The notes beneath the pieces were generated by a model. That model did no database searches. It was not told the DNA's origin and worked only from the letters and a program-made list of their open reading frames with translations. The position numbers were made by a program, and so were the translations under genes. Source: Chloroflexota bacterium (GTDB lineage: Bacteria; Chloroflexota; Anaerolineae; Anaerolineales; Anaerolineaceae). From it: 64,000 bases of DNA. Shown here piece by piece: positions 8,965 to 17,429 of this stretch; the stretch's first letter is position 1, and every line of letters begins with the position of its first letter. The stretch lies in contig JAKAFP010000001.1 of the NCBI GenBank assembly GCA_021825925.1, forward strand, positions 310,001 to 374,000. Direction: 5' to 3'.

Positions 8965-9792
8965 ATGGGAAAAATCTTTTTAGGTATCAATATGGAGTTT
9001 GTCAGATCGCATGATAAACCCTTTGATTGGGGAGTTGCCAAGGCAGCTGAAATTGGCTATCAATACTTGGAACCCATGGTTCATTGGGGAAGAGAGTTAT
9101 TAAGCGAAGCCCGCTATTTCCATAGCGTTTCCATGTACGATGATCCCCGTTGGGCGCGTGATCTATGTGATAAACACAACATTAATATGTCAGGTTTATC
9201 CGCACACACACCGTTATGTAAACCTGAGATCAGCGTTGAATATCTCAAACAGGCTATTCGCTGGGCGTCGGATGCTGGCGCACCAGTAGTCAATACAGAT
9301 GAAGGCCCCAAGCCTGAATGGACCACCAAAGAGATGGATTATACCTTGATGACTTACACACTCAAGGAAGCTTCCCTGGTAGCGGAGCGTTACGGTGTAA
9401 AGATTGGTCTTGAACCGCATCAGCAATATTCAAAATCACAAGAAGGCCTTGATAGTATTTATGACCTGGTTAAATCTCCTGCCATCGGCATCAATTACGA
9501 CACCGGAAACAGCTACCTGGCTGGAACCACAGATACGTATGATTGGTTGACTCATGTTACAAGCCGATTGGTTCACTTGCATGCCAAAGACATCAGCTTC
9601 TCTCAAAGTGGAGAAGAAAAGGGTAAGGTCTCTGGAACCCCGGTGGGCTGTGCCTGTGGAGATGGCGTCGTGGATTGGAAACGTGTCATCGAAATTGCCA
9701 AGAAAGCACCCGGAGATATTGTTTTTAGTGTAGAATGTGGAACAGTTCCCGATGCAATTCGTAGTTTTGAACACCTAAGCAAACTTATTTAG
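8965..9792 (+). CDS. Sugar phosphate isomerase/epimerase, xylose isomerase-like TIM barrel (B)
   Basis: This 275-residue TIM-barrel protein shows the same ligand pattern as its neighbour: IGLEPHQQ, INYDTGNSY, VHLHAKDI and SVECGT. AAGGAG at 8951-8956 precedes the ATG. It ends the transcription unit, being followed at once by a strong terminator. Together with gene A and the barrel enzyme at 11108 it suggests several successive isomerisation or epimerisation steps on one imported sugar, or enzymes for several related sugars. Confidence 0.85.
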   Translation: MGKIFLGINMEFVRSHDKPFDWGVAKAAEIGYQYLEPMVHWGRELLSEARYFHSVSMYDDPRWARDLCDKHNINMSGLSAHTPLCKPEISVEYLKQAIRWASDAGAPVVNTDEGPKPEWTTKEMDYTLMTYTLKEASLVAERYGVKIGLEPHQQYSKSQEGLDSIYDLVKSPAIGINYDTGNSYLAGTTDTYDWLTHVTSRLVHLHAKDISFSQSGEEKGKVSGTPVGCACGDGVVDWKRVIEIAKKAPGDIVFSVECGTVPDAIRSFEHLSKLI

Positions 9793-9798
9793 TCATAC

Positions 9799-9828
9799 AA
9801 AGGGAATGATCAAATGATCATTCCCTTT
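9799..9828 (+). terminator. Intrinsic terminator after epimerase B
   Basis: A 14-bp perfect inverted repeat (9799-9812 with 9815-9828) with a very small loop is followed by a T-rich stretch (to ~9855). It ends the unit that began at 660. Confidence 0.75.
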
Positions 9829-9910
9829 ACTGCATTTATTCTATTTTTTATTTTCAACCAAAACACTGTTTTATTAATTTAGTTTTGCATATTACTAATT
9901 TGGAGGAAGA

Positions 9911-11071
9911 ATGAGTGAACCCAAGGTAGTGGTTGTGGGGCTTGGTTTTATGGGGAAAACACATATCCAATCTTTACGCAGATTGGGTGTTGATGTTTAT
10001 GGTGTCGCAGGTATTGATGAAAATGAAGCCCAAAAAACCGCTTCTGAACTATCCATACCAAATTGGTACAAGAGTTTTGATGATGTGATTGCTGATTCAA
10101 ATGTGCAAGTGGTGCATTTGTGTACACCCAATAACTTGCATTTCAGCCAGGCTAAAAAGGCACTTTTGGCAGGAAAACACGTCTTATGCGAAAAACCTTT
10201 GGCCATGAGCATGGCTGAATCTTCAGAATTGGCTACAATTGCCAAAGAAAAAGGGCTTTTTACCGCAGTCAACTATAACCTGCGTTTTTATCCCATTTGT
10301 CAGGAAGCCAAGGCTAAAATATCCAGTGGGGAACTGGGTGAACCCTACCTAATTCATGGTGCGTATCTTCAGGATTGGCTTTTCTTAAAGAACGATTGGA
10401 ATTGGCGCTTGGAACCTGAGCAAGGTGGAGATCTGCGCGTGGTTGCCGATATCGGTACGCATTGGATGGATCTGGTTACATATTTGACTGGTTTGAGTAT
10501 TGTTGAAGTGATGGCTGATTTTTCAATTGTGCATAAAACAAGGCTTCAACCTGCAGGAGAAGTACAGACTTATGCCGGAAAGCTTGAAGAGAATCGGTCA
10601 ACAAAAGAAGTTCCCATCCGAACTGAAGATGTGGCGCTCATCCTCTTCCGTTTCAACAATGGTGCAGTGGGCAATGTGACCCTTTCACAAGTAAGCGCTG
10701 GCCGTAAAAATATGTTATGGTTTGAAATCGGTGGATCGAAATCAGCCATGCATTGGGAACAGGAGAACCCGAACGAGCTTTGGATCGGGTTCCGCGAACA
10801 ACCGAATCAATTGCTTTTAAAGGATCCTTCTTTGTTCCATGAAAGCTCTCGTGCATTAACCGGCTTCCCCGGCGGGCATGCAGAAGGCTACCCTGATACC
10901 TTTGTTCAAGTATTCAAACAATTCTATGGCGCCATTAAAAATGGAAAGATGCCCGAAACTGGAAGATTTGCAACCTTTGAAGACGGCCATCATGAGATGG
11001 AACTTTGCGAAGCCATTCGTCTTTCTGCCCTTGAAAATCGCTGGGTAAAAGTGTCTGAGGTTGTAAAATAG
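9911..11071 (+). CDS. Gfo/Idh/MocA family oxidoreductase
   Basis: The 386-residue protein has an N-terminal Rossmann fold with GLGFMGKTH (10-18) for NAD(P) and the family hallmark EKPLAM (94-99), followed by the C-terminal alpha/beta domain containing DIGTHWMDL, whose His is the usual catalytic residue. These enzymes oxidise hydroxyls of sugars or inositols with NAD(P). TTGGAGGAAG precedes the ATG. With the TIM-barrel gene at 11108 it recalls sugar oxidation pathways (for example inositol or C3-keto-sugar routes), but the substrate is not shown. Confidence 0.9.
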   Translation: MSEPKVVVVGLGFMGKTHIQSLRRLGVDVYGVAGIDENEAQKTASELSIPNWYKSFDDVIADSNVQVVHLCTPNNLHFSQAKKALLAGKHVLCEKPLAMSMAESSELATIAKEKGLFTAVNYNLRFYPICQEAKAKISSGELGEPYLIHGAYLQDWLFLKNDWNWRLEPEQGGDLRVVADIGTHWMDLVTYLTGLSIVEVMADFSIVHKTRLQPAGEVQTYAGKLEENRSTKEVPIRTEDVALILFRFNNGAVGNVTLSQVSAGRKNMLWFEIGGSKSAMHWEQENPNELWIGFREQPNQLLLKDPSLFHESSRALTGFPGGHAEGYPDTFVQVFKQFYGAIKNGKMPETGRFATFEDGHHEMELCEAIRLSALENRWVKVSEVVK

Positions 11072-11107
11072 AAGCGTGTTTGAAGATCAATTATTGAAGG
11101 AGTAATC

Positions 11108-12070
11108 ATGCGCATCGGTGTATTTTCAGTCATTTTTCAACAACTTCCGTTCGAACAGGCTCTGGATAAGATACTCTCATACGGAGCAACTGCTGTGGAA
11201 ATCGGCACTGGCGGTTTGCCGGGTGCACATCATTGCGCACTTGACGAATTGCTTGAAAGCGCAGAAAAACGTAAAGCCTATCTCAAGGCGGTGGAAACAC
11301 GCGGCATGATCATTAGCGCCTTTAGCGCCCACTGGGATCCGATCGGACCGGATAAGAAAATTGCTGCAGCTTCAGATGAACTCCTTCGTAAATCCATCCG
11401 GCTGGCGGAACTGTTGGGTGTTCCGACCGTAAACGGTATGTCTGGTTTACCTGCAGGTTCAGCTTCTGATACAATGCCCAACTGGGTAACCTGTCCTTGG
11501 CCACCACATTTTGGTGAGATCCTAGATTACCAATGGAACAAGGTAGGCATTCCTTACTGGCAGAAAACGGCTAAATTTGCAGAAGAACACAAGGTCAAGA
11601 TCGGAATCGAGATGCATCCCGGTATGTTGATCTATAACGTCGAAACCATGCTCCGCATGCGTGAAGCCTGCGGCCCAGCCCTGGGCTGCAACTTTGACCC
11701 GAGCCACTTGTTCTGGAACGGAGTGGACCCGGTTGCAGCAATTCGAAAACTGGGTGACGCCATTGTGCATGTTCACGGCAAAGATTGCTATGTGGATCCC
11801 TTCAACGTTGCTGTCAATGGCTGCAACGACCACAAGCCTTATACCGATATTCCACACCGCTCATGGACTTTCAGAACCATTGGCTATGGTCACGATCTAA
11901 AAGTGTGGAAAGACATCGTTTCTGCGTTGAGAATGGTGGGTTATGACCACGCCATCTCGCTTGAACATGAAGACGGCATGATGTCGTTTGACGAAGGTGT
12001 GAAAAAAGGCTTGGATGCTTTGAAAGAGGTTGTAACGGTTGAGAGTGCAGGCGAAATGTTCTGGGCGTGA
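11108..12070 (+). CDS. Sugar phosphate isomerase/epimerase, xylose isomerase-like TIM barrel (C)
   Basis: The 320-residue protein carries the E-D-H-E metal set in IGIEMHPG, CNFDPSHLFWNG, VHVHGKD and SLEHEDG. The NFDPSHLFW phrase is characteristic of a large subgroup of these barrels that usually sits beside Gfo/Idh/MocA dehydrogenases, as here (36 bases after one). GAAGGAG precedes the ATG. A probable role is isomerisation or epimerisation of the oxidised sugar. A terminator follows. Confidence 0.87.
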   Translation: MRIGVFSVIFQQLPFEQALDKILSYGATAVEIGTGGLPGAHHCALDELLESAEKRKAYLKAVETRGMIISAFSAHWDPIGPDKKIAAASDELLRKSIRLAELLGVPTVNGMSGLPAGSASDTMPNWVTCPWPPHFGEILDYQWNKVGIPYWQKTAKFAEEHKVKIGIEMHPGMLIYNVETMLRMREACGPALGCNFDPSHLFWNGVDPVAAIRKLGDAIVHVHGKDCYVDPFNVAVNGCNDHKPYTDIPHRSWTFRTIGYGHDLKVWKDIVSALRMVGYDHAISLEHEDGMMSFDEGVKKGLDALKEVVTVESAGEMFWA

Positions 12071-12150
12071 GTTTGGAGGTTTTTTTACTCTTCTCTTGGC
12101 GCTACCTATGAATAATTTGCATTTGAGAAAATAGAATTCTAAAAGCTATC

Positions 12151-12186
12151 AGCAGTTTCAGTAATGGTGCTGGAACTGCTTTTTTC
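12151..12186 (+). terminator. Intrinsic terminator after TIM-barrel gene C
   Basis: AGCAGTTTCA (12151-12160) pairs with TGGAACTGCT (12171-12180) with one G-T wobble, directly followed by six T residues. This is a standard rho-independent terminator. Confidence 0.75.
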
Positions 12187-12219
12187 CCTTAGTCGAGTAA
12201 TTATCAGAAGCGAGACAAG

Positions 12220-13137
12220 ATGAGATATTTAAAAATTGCCGATAGTAACCTTGAGGTATCAGAAATTGGGTTGGGTTGCATGCGGATTTCTGACATGCAA
12301 AATAATGAAGTCGAAAGATTGATTCACACCGCGGTGAATGCCGGGATCAATTTTTTTGATCATGCTGATATTTATGGGGATGGCAAATCAGAGGAGAAGT
12401 TTTCTGAAGTTTTAAAAAATTATCCAGGACTGAGACAAAAAATTATCATTCAGTCCAAATGTGGCATCAGAAAAGGTTATTTTGATTTTTCAAAAGACCA
12501 TATCCTTTCTTCAGTTGATGGGATCCTAACCAGGCTAAAAATCGAGCAACTGGATGTCTTACTTTTACATCGCCCAGATACTTTAATTGAACCTGAAGAA
12601 GTTGCTGAAGCATTTACATTGCTTGAAAAACAAGGAAAAGTGCAGCATTTTGGCGTAAGCAATCAGAATCCGATGCAGATTGAACTATTGAGCAAATTTT
12701 TGGCACAGAAAATTCTATTCAATCAATTGCAATTAAGTATTACCAATACCGGGATGATTGATTCGGGATTAAACGTAAACATGGAAATAGATGCATCTAT
12801 AGATCGAGATGGAAGTATTTTGGATTATTGTCGGCTCAAAGAAATAACCATCCAGCCCTGGTCGCCTTTCCAATTTGGGTTTTTCGAAGGCGCTTTTCTG
12901 GATAACCCAAAATTCCCGGAATTGAATAAGACGATAGATAAGTTGGCTGAAGCCAAAGGTGTAACAAATTCAGCGATTGCGATCGCCTGGATTCTTCGTC
13001 ATCCTGCCAAGATGCAGCCCATCGTGGGAACTACAAACCCTGAACGATTGGATGCCATTTGTAAAGCAACAGACATCACCTTGACCCGGCAGGAATGGTA
13101 TGAGATCTATCGGGCAGCTGGCAACAGACTTCCATAA
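12220..13137 (+). CDS. Aldo/keto reductase (YdhF-like)
   Basis: The 305-residue product is an aldo/keto reductase with the full catalytic tetrad Asp47, Tyr52, Lys80 and His117 (NFFDHADIYG, IIIQSKCG, LLLHRPD). The phrase QGKVQHFGVSN and the C-terminal IVGTTNPERLD are typical of the E. coli YdhF branch. It would reduce an aldehyde or ketose with NAD(P)H in the cytoplasm. It lies after a terminator, so it should have its own promoter within 12187-12219 or be read through. Its place beside the sugar cluster suggests a sugar aldehyde or keto-sugar substrate. Confidence 0.9.
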   Translation: MRYLKIADSNLEVSEIGLGCMRISDMQNNEVERLIHTAVNAGINFFDHADIYGDGKSEEKFSEVLKNYPGLRQKIIIQSKCGIRKGYFDFSKDHILSSVDGILTRLKIEQLDVLLLHRPDTLIEPEEVAEAFTLLEKQGKVQHFGVSNQNPMQIELLSKFLAQKILFNQLQLSITNTGMIDSGLNVNMEIDASIDRDGSILDYCRLKEITIQPWSPFQFGFFEGAFLDNPKFPELNKTIDKLAEAKGVTNSAIAIAWILRHPAKMQPIVGTTNPERLDAICKATDITLTRQEWYEIYRAAGNRLP

Positions 13138-13210
13138 TATAAAGCGGGGGTACAACTTGGAATCTGTAATAGCGACATAAATAAAAAGTTCATTATTCCT
13201 GTGAGGTGGT

Positions 13211-13813
13211 ATGGCAATAATTGATCTGACTGGTAAGGATATTGGAGCCCCAAAAATTAATGGCTCAATTCAAAGCATGGAAGGCGGGTTCACCATTATT
13301 TCAGGTGGTGAAGACATTTGGAATGAAAAAGACCAATTCCATTTTGGTTATCAAGAATGGTTTGGTGATTTCGATTTTATAACACGAATAGGATCTTTAA
13401 CCCGGGCTGATCTTTATTCGAAAGCGGGCATTATGGCACGCGAAACCTTGGATCCGGGAAGTAAACATGTATTTTTATTGACTTTTCCTGACAATAGTCT
13501 GAGAAATAACAATAATGGTGGAATTGAGTTTGCTTATCGTTCAGAAACAAACGGAAAAAGTCTGGCCATCTATCCCCCAAAGGGAATTTCCAATCCTCCA
13601 GATTTTCCGGTTTGTTTTCCGAACACGTGGCTAAGATTAAAGAGAAGCGGCACTACTTTTACTTCTTTTTACAGCGGGGATGGACAGGATTGGAAAACCT
13701 ATACCACTTTTGAATTGAAAATACCTGACTTACTATTAGTGGGATTAGCTGTTACATCTCATAATACTGAGGAATCAGTAAAGTCAACATTTTTCGATGT
13801 ATCCATCCAATAA
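13211..13813 (+). CDS. DUF1349-like concanavalin-type protein
   Basis: This 200-residue protein has no signal peptide. Phrases such as YSKAGIMARETL, FAYRSETNG, WLRLKRSGTTFTSFYSGDGQDW and VGLAVTSHN match the beta-sandwich DUF1349/laminin-G-like family, often appended to or found near glycoside-active proteins. GTGAGGTGG precedes the ATG. It is the last gene of the sugar cluster. The function is unknown; a carbohydrate-binding role is an inference from the fold. Confidence 0.75.
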   Translation: MAIIDLTGKDIGAPKINGSIQSMEGGFTIISGGEDIWNEKDQFHFGYQEWFGDFDFITRIGSLTRADLYSKAGIMARETLDPGSKHVFLLTFPDNSLRNNNNGGIEFAYRSETNGKSLAIYPPKGISNPPDFPVCFPNTWLRLKRSGTTFTSFYSGDGQDWKTYTTFELKIPDLLLVGLAVTSHNTEESVKSTFFDVSIQ

Positions 13814-14276
13814 TCTCAATTTTCCTTCTTCTGTAAGTAGAAACGCTGACCATAAGGTTCTTGTGATCAACAAATAGAATACTAAATTCGCTTTATTGGG
13901 CTAAACTTCGGTGTCTGCCAACTATGATCTGTTTTTTCGGTTAGTACAATTTTTGCCACATGCGTCAACTATTGAAAATGGCCTTTCATTCTCTAGGACG
14001 TCCACCCGGCTAATAATTCCAGCCTGGCAACAATTGCGTTCTTGAAGGAAGATGTTAGGAATCGTTAATCAAATAACACTATCGCTTCCTTCTCGATTTG
14101 ATTTATGGCAGGCTAATGGCGTCTACTATGGTTCTAACAAAATGAGTTTCAACAAGACAATCGAATTATTGGCTTCATTAAATATATGGATACAGTCATC
14201 GTTTTTGTTGATAATATTGGGTTTACGCCTGAGTGTTCGCGATTGACCAAATCAGTTTTCCTATTTGAGAATTACG
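13814..14276. other. 463 bases without a supported gene
   Basis: Open frames here are short and without ribosome sites (for example 14052-14246, and a 34-codon frame at 14186-14290 that runs into the next gene). Neither resembles a protein I know. No hairpin, repeat or clear promoter stands out. Together with the broken gene that follows, this may be a decaying stretch. Confidence 0.4.
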
Positions 14277-14732
14277 ATGAAAGATAAAAATACCTATTTC
14301 ATCCGTCCTTTTCAGCCTGATGACCAGCAAGAAACCAGGGCTCTTGTGTTGGCCGGCATGGTGGAGCATTGGGGTATTCTTGACCCCAATCTGAATCCTG
14401 ATTTGAACGATATAGCAACCTCTTACGCAGAAGGGTTGTTTTTGGTGGCATTACAAAAGGGGAAGATCGTTGGCACCGGGGCACTGCTGCCGAGAGCGCA
14501 GGGTACGGCAGAAATCATGCGCATGTCCGTGGCAGCATCGCTGCGCCGCAGCGGACTGGGCAGTGCAATCTTGCGAGAGTTGTGTGACCGCGCCAGAAAA
14601 ATGCGTTTCCAAAAATTGATCCTTGAAACCACCAGTACCTAGCACGAGATCGTGGAATTCTATTTGAAATTTGGATTTCAAATCACGCATCACCTAGATG
14701 GCGATACGTATTTTTTCTTGGATCTTAAATAG
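14277..14732 (+). pseudogene. GNAT acetyltransferase interrupted by an in-frame TAG
   Basis: From the ATG at 14277 the frame encodes a GNAT N-acetyltransferase: IRPFQPDDQQE at the start, IMRMSVAASLRRSGLGSAIL (the acetyl-CoA loop R-x-x-G-x-G/A region) and LILETTST. A TAG stop at 14640-14642 cuts it after 121 residues. The same frame continues without a shift through HEIVEFYLKFGF to a second stop at 14730-14732, which is the normal C-terminal end of the fold. Relatives usually have Trp (TGG) where the TAG lies (TSTWHEIVEFY), so a single G-to-A change explains it. It is probably a recent pseudogene; a sequencing error or stop-codon readthrough are the alternatives. Confidence 0.75.
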
Positions 14733-14745
14733 TCAGAAGCCCTGG

Positions 14746-17337
14746 TTATATTTTCTTTTTCACCAAACCAAAATAATCTATGGTCAATTCTGATTTGGAA
14801 CTCTCTATCAGGCTGCCGCATGGATCAACCTGCAGGGGTTTGCGTTGCCTGACTTTGAACCCGGGCTGTTGCCCCGGGTTGACCAGCAATATTTTCTTCC
14901 CGTCTTGGGGGTGATCTAAAATTGCCGTCCCACAGCCGGTGATCATCTCGATCAAGGCGATCCTTTGTTTTGGCGTTATTACGATTTGCGGATGGATCAA
15001 GTACTTGAGGTCTTTTTGAAGTTCGTCTATCAAAGAGCCGATCTTCCATTTGGTCACATTTTCAATCTTCATTGCTTTTAAGAAGGGAACCAACCTGGAT
15101 TTCAGGGTTGGTTCTTCTGCCAAAAGCTCCCCTGTTTCAGCACGCATTTCGACGTGTAACGATTGATTCGGTTCGAGTTTGAATAATTCGGTCGCAGCCG
15201 TGTGCGTGTCAGGATCGTAGGTGAATTTTACTTCGAAGTGACGTCCATCCAGAGAGACGGACATTCGTTCAGGGCGGCTGACGCCGCGAAAGAGGATGCG
15301 GTAGGAACGTTCTGCCGGGATGTGTTGCGCTTCCCCCTCCACAGGTGATATGGTGACTGACAATGACGATTCTGTCTGATGAGAGGTATAGTATGTCGTC
15401 GCGCCGCCTTTTTCCAGGTAGTCTTGAGAGGTACCTTCATCCTCATAAAGGGTGAAGGTGCCGTCAGCGCCCGGGAAAACGTGCAGGTCCAACATTTTGG
15501 GGTTGGCCGCCCCATTCAGGGTGGTTTCGGCTTGCAGGGGGATGATGCTTCCGGCTTTGGCATAAAGGGGCACATCCTTGAGATCGAAGAAGTTGATTTT
15601 CCAGCGGTTACCTGGATGGTGAATTCCGCTGAAGAAATCGAACCAATCACCGGGTGGGAACCAGAGACCTTGTTTCGCCTTGCCGATTTCGGGGGTGATG
15701 GGGGTGGTGACCGGTGCGGCCATCAATTGGGTGCCAAACATATATTGGTTGGCGGTGACGTAAGCAGATTCTTCATCCGGCCAGTCGAAATACAGCGGAG
15801 TGATCGGCGGCAGTCCTTGTTGTTGATTGCGGCGCGCCATACTGTAAAGATAGGGGATGAGGGCATGGCGGAACTGCATGGCTTCGCGAGTCAACTTCAA
15901 TACGTCGGCATCCGCATGCCAGGGGTGGCGATCAATGAATTCGTCTTTGGTGCTGTGCAGCCGAAAGATGGGTGAAAGCACCCCAAACTGAATCCAGCGG
16001 ACGTACAGTTCGGGGTCTTCCATACCCCGCATGTGTCCGCCAATGTCATGACTCCACCAGCCGTAGGCCGCATTGGCCGCCGAGGCCGTAAACCAGGGCT
16101 GAAAAGCCAGCGATTCCCACGAGACGATCGTATCTCCAGAAAATCCGATCGGATAGCGGTGATTGCCGGGACCGCCCCAGCGTGAGAAGATGACTGGTCG
16201 TTTAGCTTTAGTTCGTCCCAGGTCGAAATAATGAAGATGGTTTAACCACCACAGCGGATCGAGGCCGGGCAGCTGGGTGAACTCTCCCTGCTGCCAATCC
16301 AGCCACCAGAAATCCACGCCCTGATCTTCAAGCGGGTGCAGGATGTGTTCAAAATAGGTTTGTGCAAATTTGGGATGGGCAATGTTGAATGCCAGCGGCT
16401 TTTTGGATTGCGGATCAACCCCAAGCGCCTTCGCCGCTGTGGAATATTGGTCTTCGTGGGCATGAATGCCCTCGGCGGGATGCAAATTCAACGCAGTGAT
16501 CAATCCATGTTGGTGCAGCCAGCTCATCAGCGCGGGGGGATTGGGGAAAAGCGCACGGTTCCAACTGAAGCCCGTCCAGCCGCTGCAGGCATTGCCGGTC
16601 TGGGTGATGTGCCAGTCCATATCAATGATCAATGTGGAAAGGGGGATTTCTTCCCGGCTGAAGCGTTCGACCAACTGCTGCAGATCCTGCTGGGAGTATT
16701 CCCAAAAGCGAGACCACCAGTTGCCGAGAAAGGCGCGCGGCAGCAGGGCAGGTGCGCCGGCGATCTTTTGATAATCCTGCAGGGAGCTTTTGTAGTCGCC
16801 TCCGGAGACCAGCAGGTAAAGATCGCGGTAGCCGGTTATGGCGGGGCGCGGTTCGAGCCAGCCTTCCGAGTTGAAGATCAGGCTGGGGGTATCTTCGATC
16901 TGAGTCCAGCCGGAGCGTGAAAGCAACCCCGGTTTGAGCGGGATGGCGCCGTCGGCTTCATCCAAGGTGCGGGCGGTGCCGGGTAATAATCCCGGGTTCG
17001 GGTCGTCAAGGTGGATGAGCTGCCGGGTGGCTTTGATTAGGATTTGAATGGATTGCAGATCAAGGGGCTTACGTGAGCGCCGGCAGGTTAATTTGTAATG
17101 GGCGGTTTCAAGCAGCAGGCTGTCTGCGGTCTGCTGCACCTCCGCCTTGGGCACCGGCTGGTTGCGGTACCAGAATACCTGGCTTGGGCGATCTTCAAAA
17201 ATACCCGAATTGCTGAACTCAATGCGCAGCAGCCTTTCGGTCAGTGGGGTAAAGCGGAAATTCGCAAAAAGGATGACCGCCTGAGGATTGGCCGTGGAAG
17301 AGGAGAGCGGGGGAACAAAGAGTTGAGGAAGAGTCAT
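14746..17337 (-). CDS. Glycoside hydrolase family 31 (alpha-glucosidase/alpha-xylosidase type), GH31a
   Basis: The 863-residue protein has a GH31 layout: N-terminal beta-sandwich, a (beta/alpha)8 barrel from about residue 200, and C-terminal beta domains. The catalytic nucleophile fits Asp347 (WWLDWQQ) and the acid/base Asp402 (GFSGD); IDMDWH (238-243) and SHDIGGHM are also family marks. A ~130-residue C-terminal extension beyond the usual domains contains a helical segment near KMKIENVTKWKIGSL. No signal peptide is visible, so it is probably cytoplasmic, cleaving alpha-linked oligosaccharides after uptake. GGAG precedes the ATG. It is divergent from the ROK2 gene and shares its control region. 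Confidence 0.93.
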   Translation of the reverse strand: MTLPQLFVPPLSSSTANPQAVILFANFRFTPLTERLLRIEFSNSGIFEDRPSQVFWYRNQPVPKAEVQQTADSLLLETAHYKLTCRRSRKPLDLQSIQILIKATRQLIHLDDPNPGLLPGTARTLDEADGAIPLKPGLLSRSGWTQIEDTPSLIFNSEGWLEPRPAITGYRDLYLLVSGGDYKSSLQDYQKIAGAPALLPRAFLGNWWSRFWEYSQQDLQQLVERFSREEIPLSTLIIDMDWHITQTGNACSGWTGFSWNRALFPNPPALMSWLHQHGLITALNLHPAEGIHAHEDQYSTAAKALGVDPQSKKPLAFNIAHPKFAQTYFEHILHPLEDQGVDFWWLDWQQGEFTQLPGLDPLWWLNHLHYFDLGRTKAKRPVIFSRWGGPGNHRYPIGFSGDTIVSWESLAFQPWFTASAANAAYGWWSHDIGGHMRGMEDPELYVRWIQFGVLSPIFRLHSTKDEFIDRHPWHADADVLKLTREAMQFRHALIPYLYSMARRNQQQGLPPITPLYFDWPDEESAYVTANQYMFGTQLMAAPVTTPITPEIGKAKQGLWFPPGDWFDFFSGIHHPGNRWKINFFDLKDVPLYAKAGSIIPLQAETTLNGAANPKMLDLHVFPGADGTFTLYEDEGTSQDYLEKGGATTYYTSHQTESSLSVTISPVEGEAQHIPAERSYRILFRGVSRPERMSVSLDGRHFEVKFTYDPDTHTAATELFKLEPNQSLHVEMRAETGELLAEEPTLKSRLVPFLKAMKIENVTKWKIGSLIDELQKDLKYLIHPQIVITPKQRIALIEMITGCGTAILDHPQDGKKILLVNPGQQPGFKVRQRKPLQVDPCGSLIESSKSELTIDYFGLVKKKI

Positions 17338-17362
17338 TTTGGTTTCTCCAGCAAAAAGGGTA

Positions 17363-17390
17363 TTGACTTTTCTTTAAAAGAGCCTATAAT
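17363..17390 (+). promoter_or_regulatory. Promoter of the ROK2 repressor gene
   Basis: TTGACT (17363-17368) and TATAAT (17385-17390) are spaced by 16 bp. The operator-like repeat at 17400-17424 begins 9 bases downstream, between the promoter and the start codon at 17430, implying autoregulation. Confidence 0.7.
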
Positions 17391-17399
17391 GATGAACAT

Positions 17400-17424
17400 A
17401 ATTCATTCACTAAACGAAGTAATT
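17400..17424. promoter_or_regulatory. ROK2 operator-like repeat, copy 1
   Basis: AATTCATT, nine bases, then AAGTAATT. The arms are an imperfect inverted repeat (AATTCATT against AATTACTT) and the 9-bp spacer matches the geometry of NagC/Mlc sites, which ROK repressors bind. Further copies with the same spacing lie at 18648 and 28607. This copy lies between GH31a and the ROK2 gene and can control both. Confidence 0.7.
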
Positions 17425-17429
17425 ATATC

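Noticed and set aside
14052..14246. 64-codon frame before the GNAT gene
   Set aside because: No ribosome site, no resemblance, and the region has no sign of selection visible by eye.
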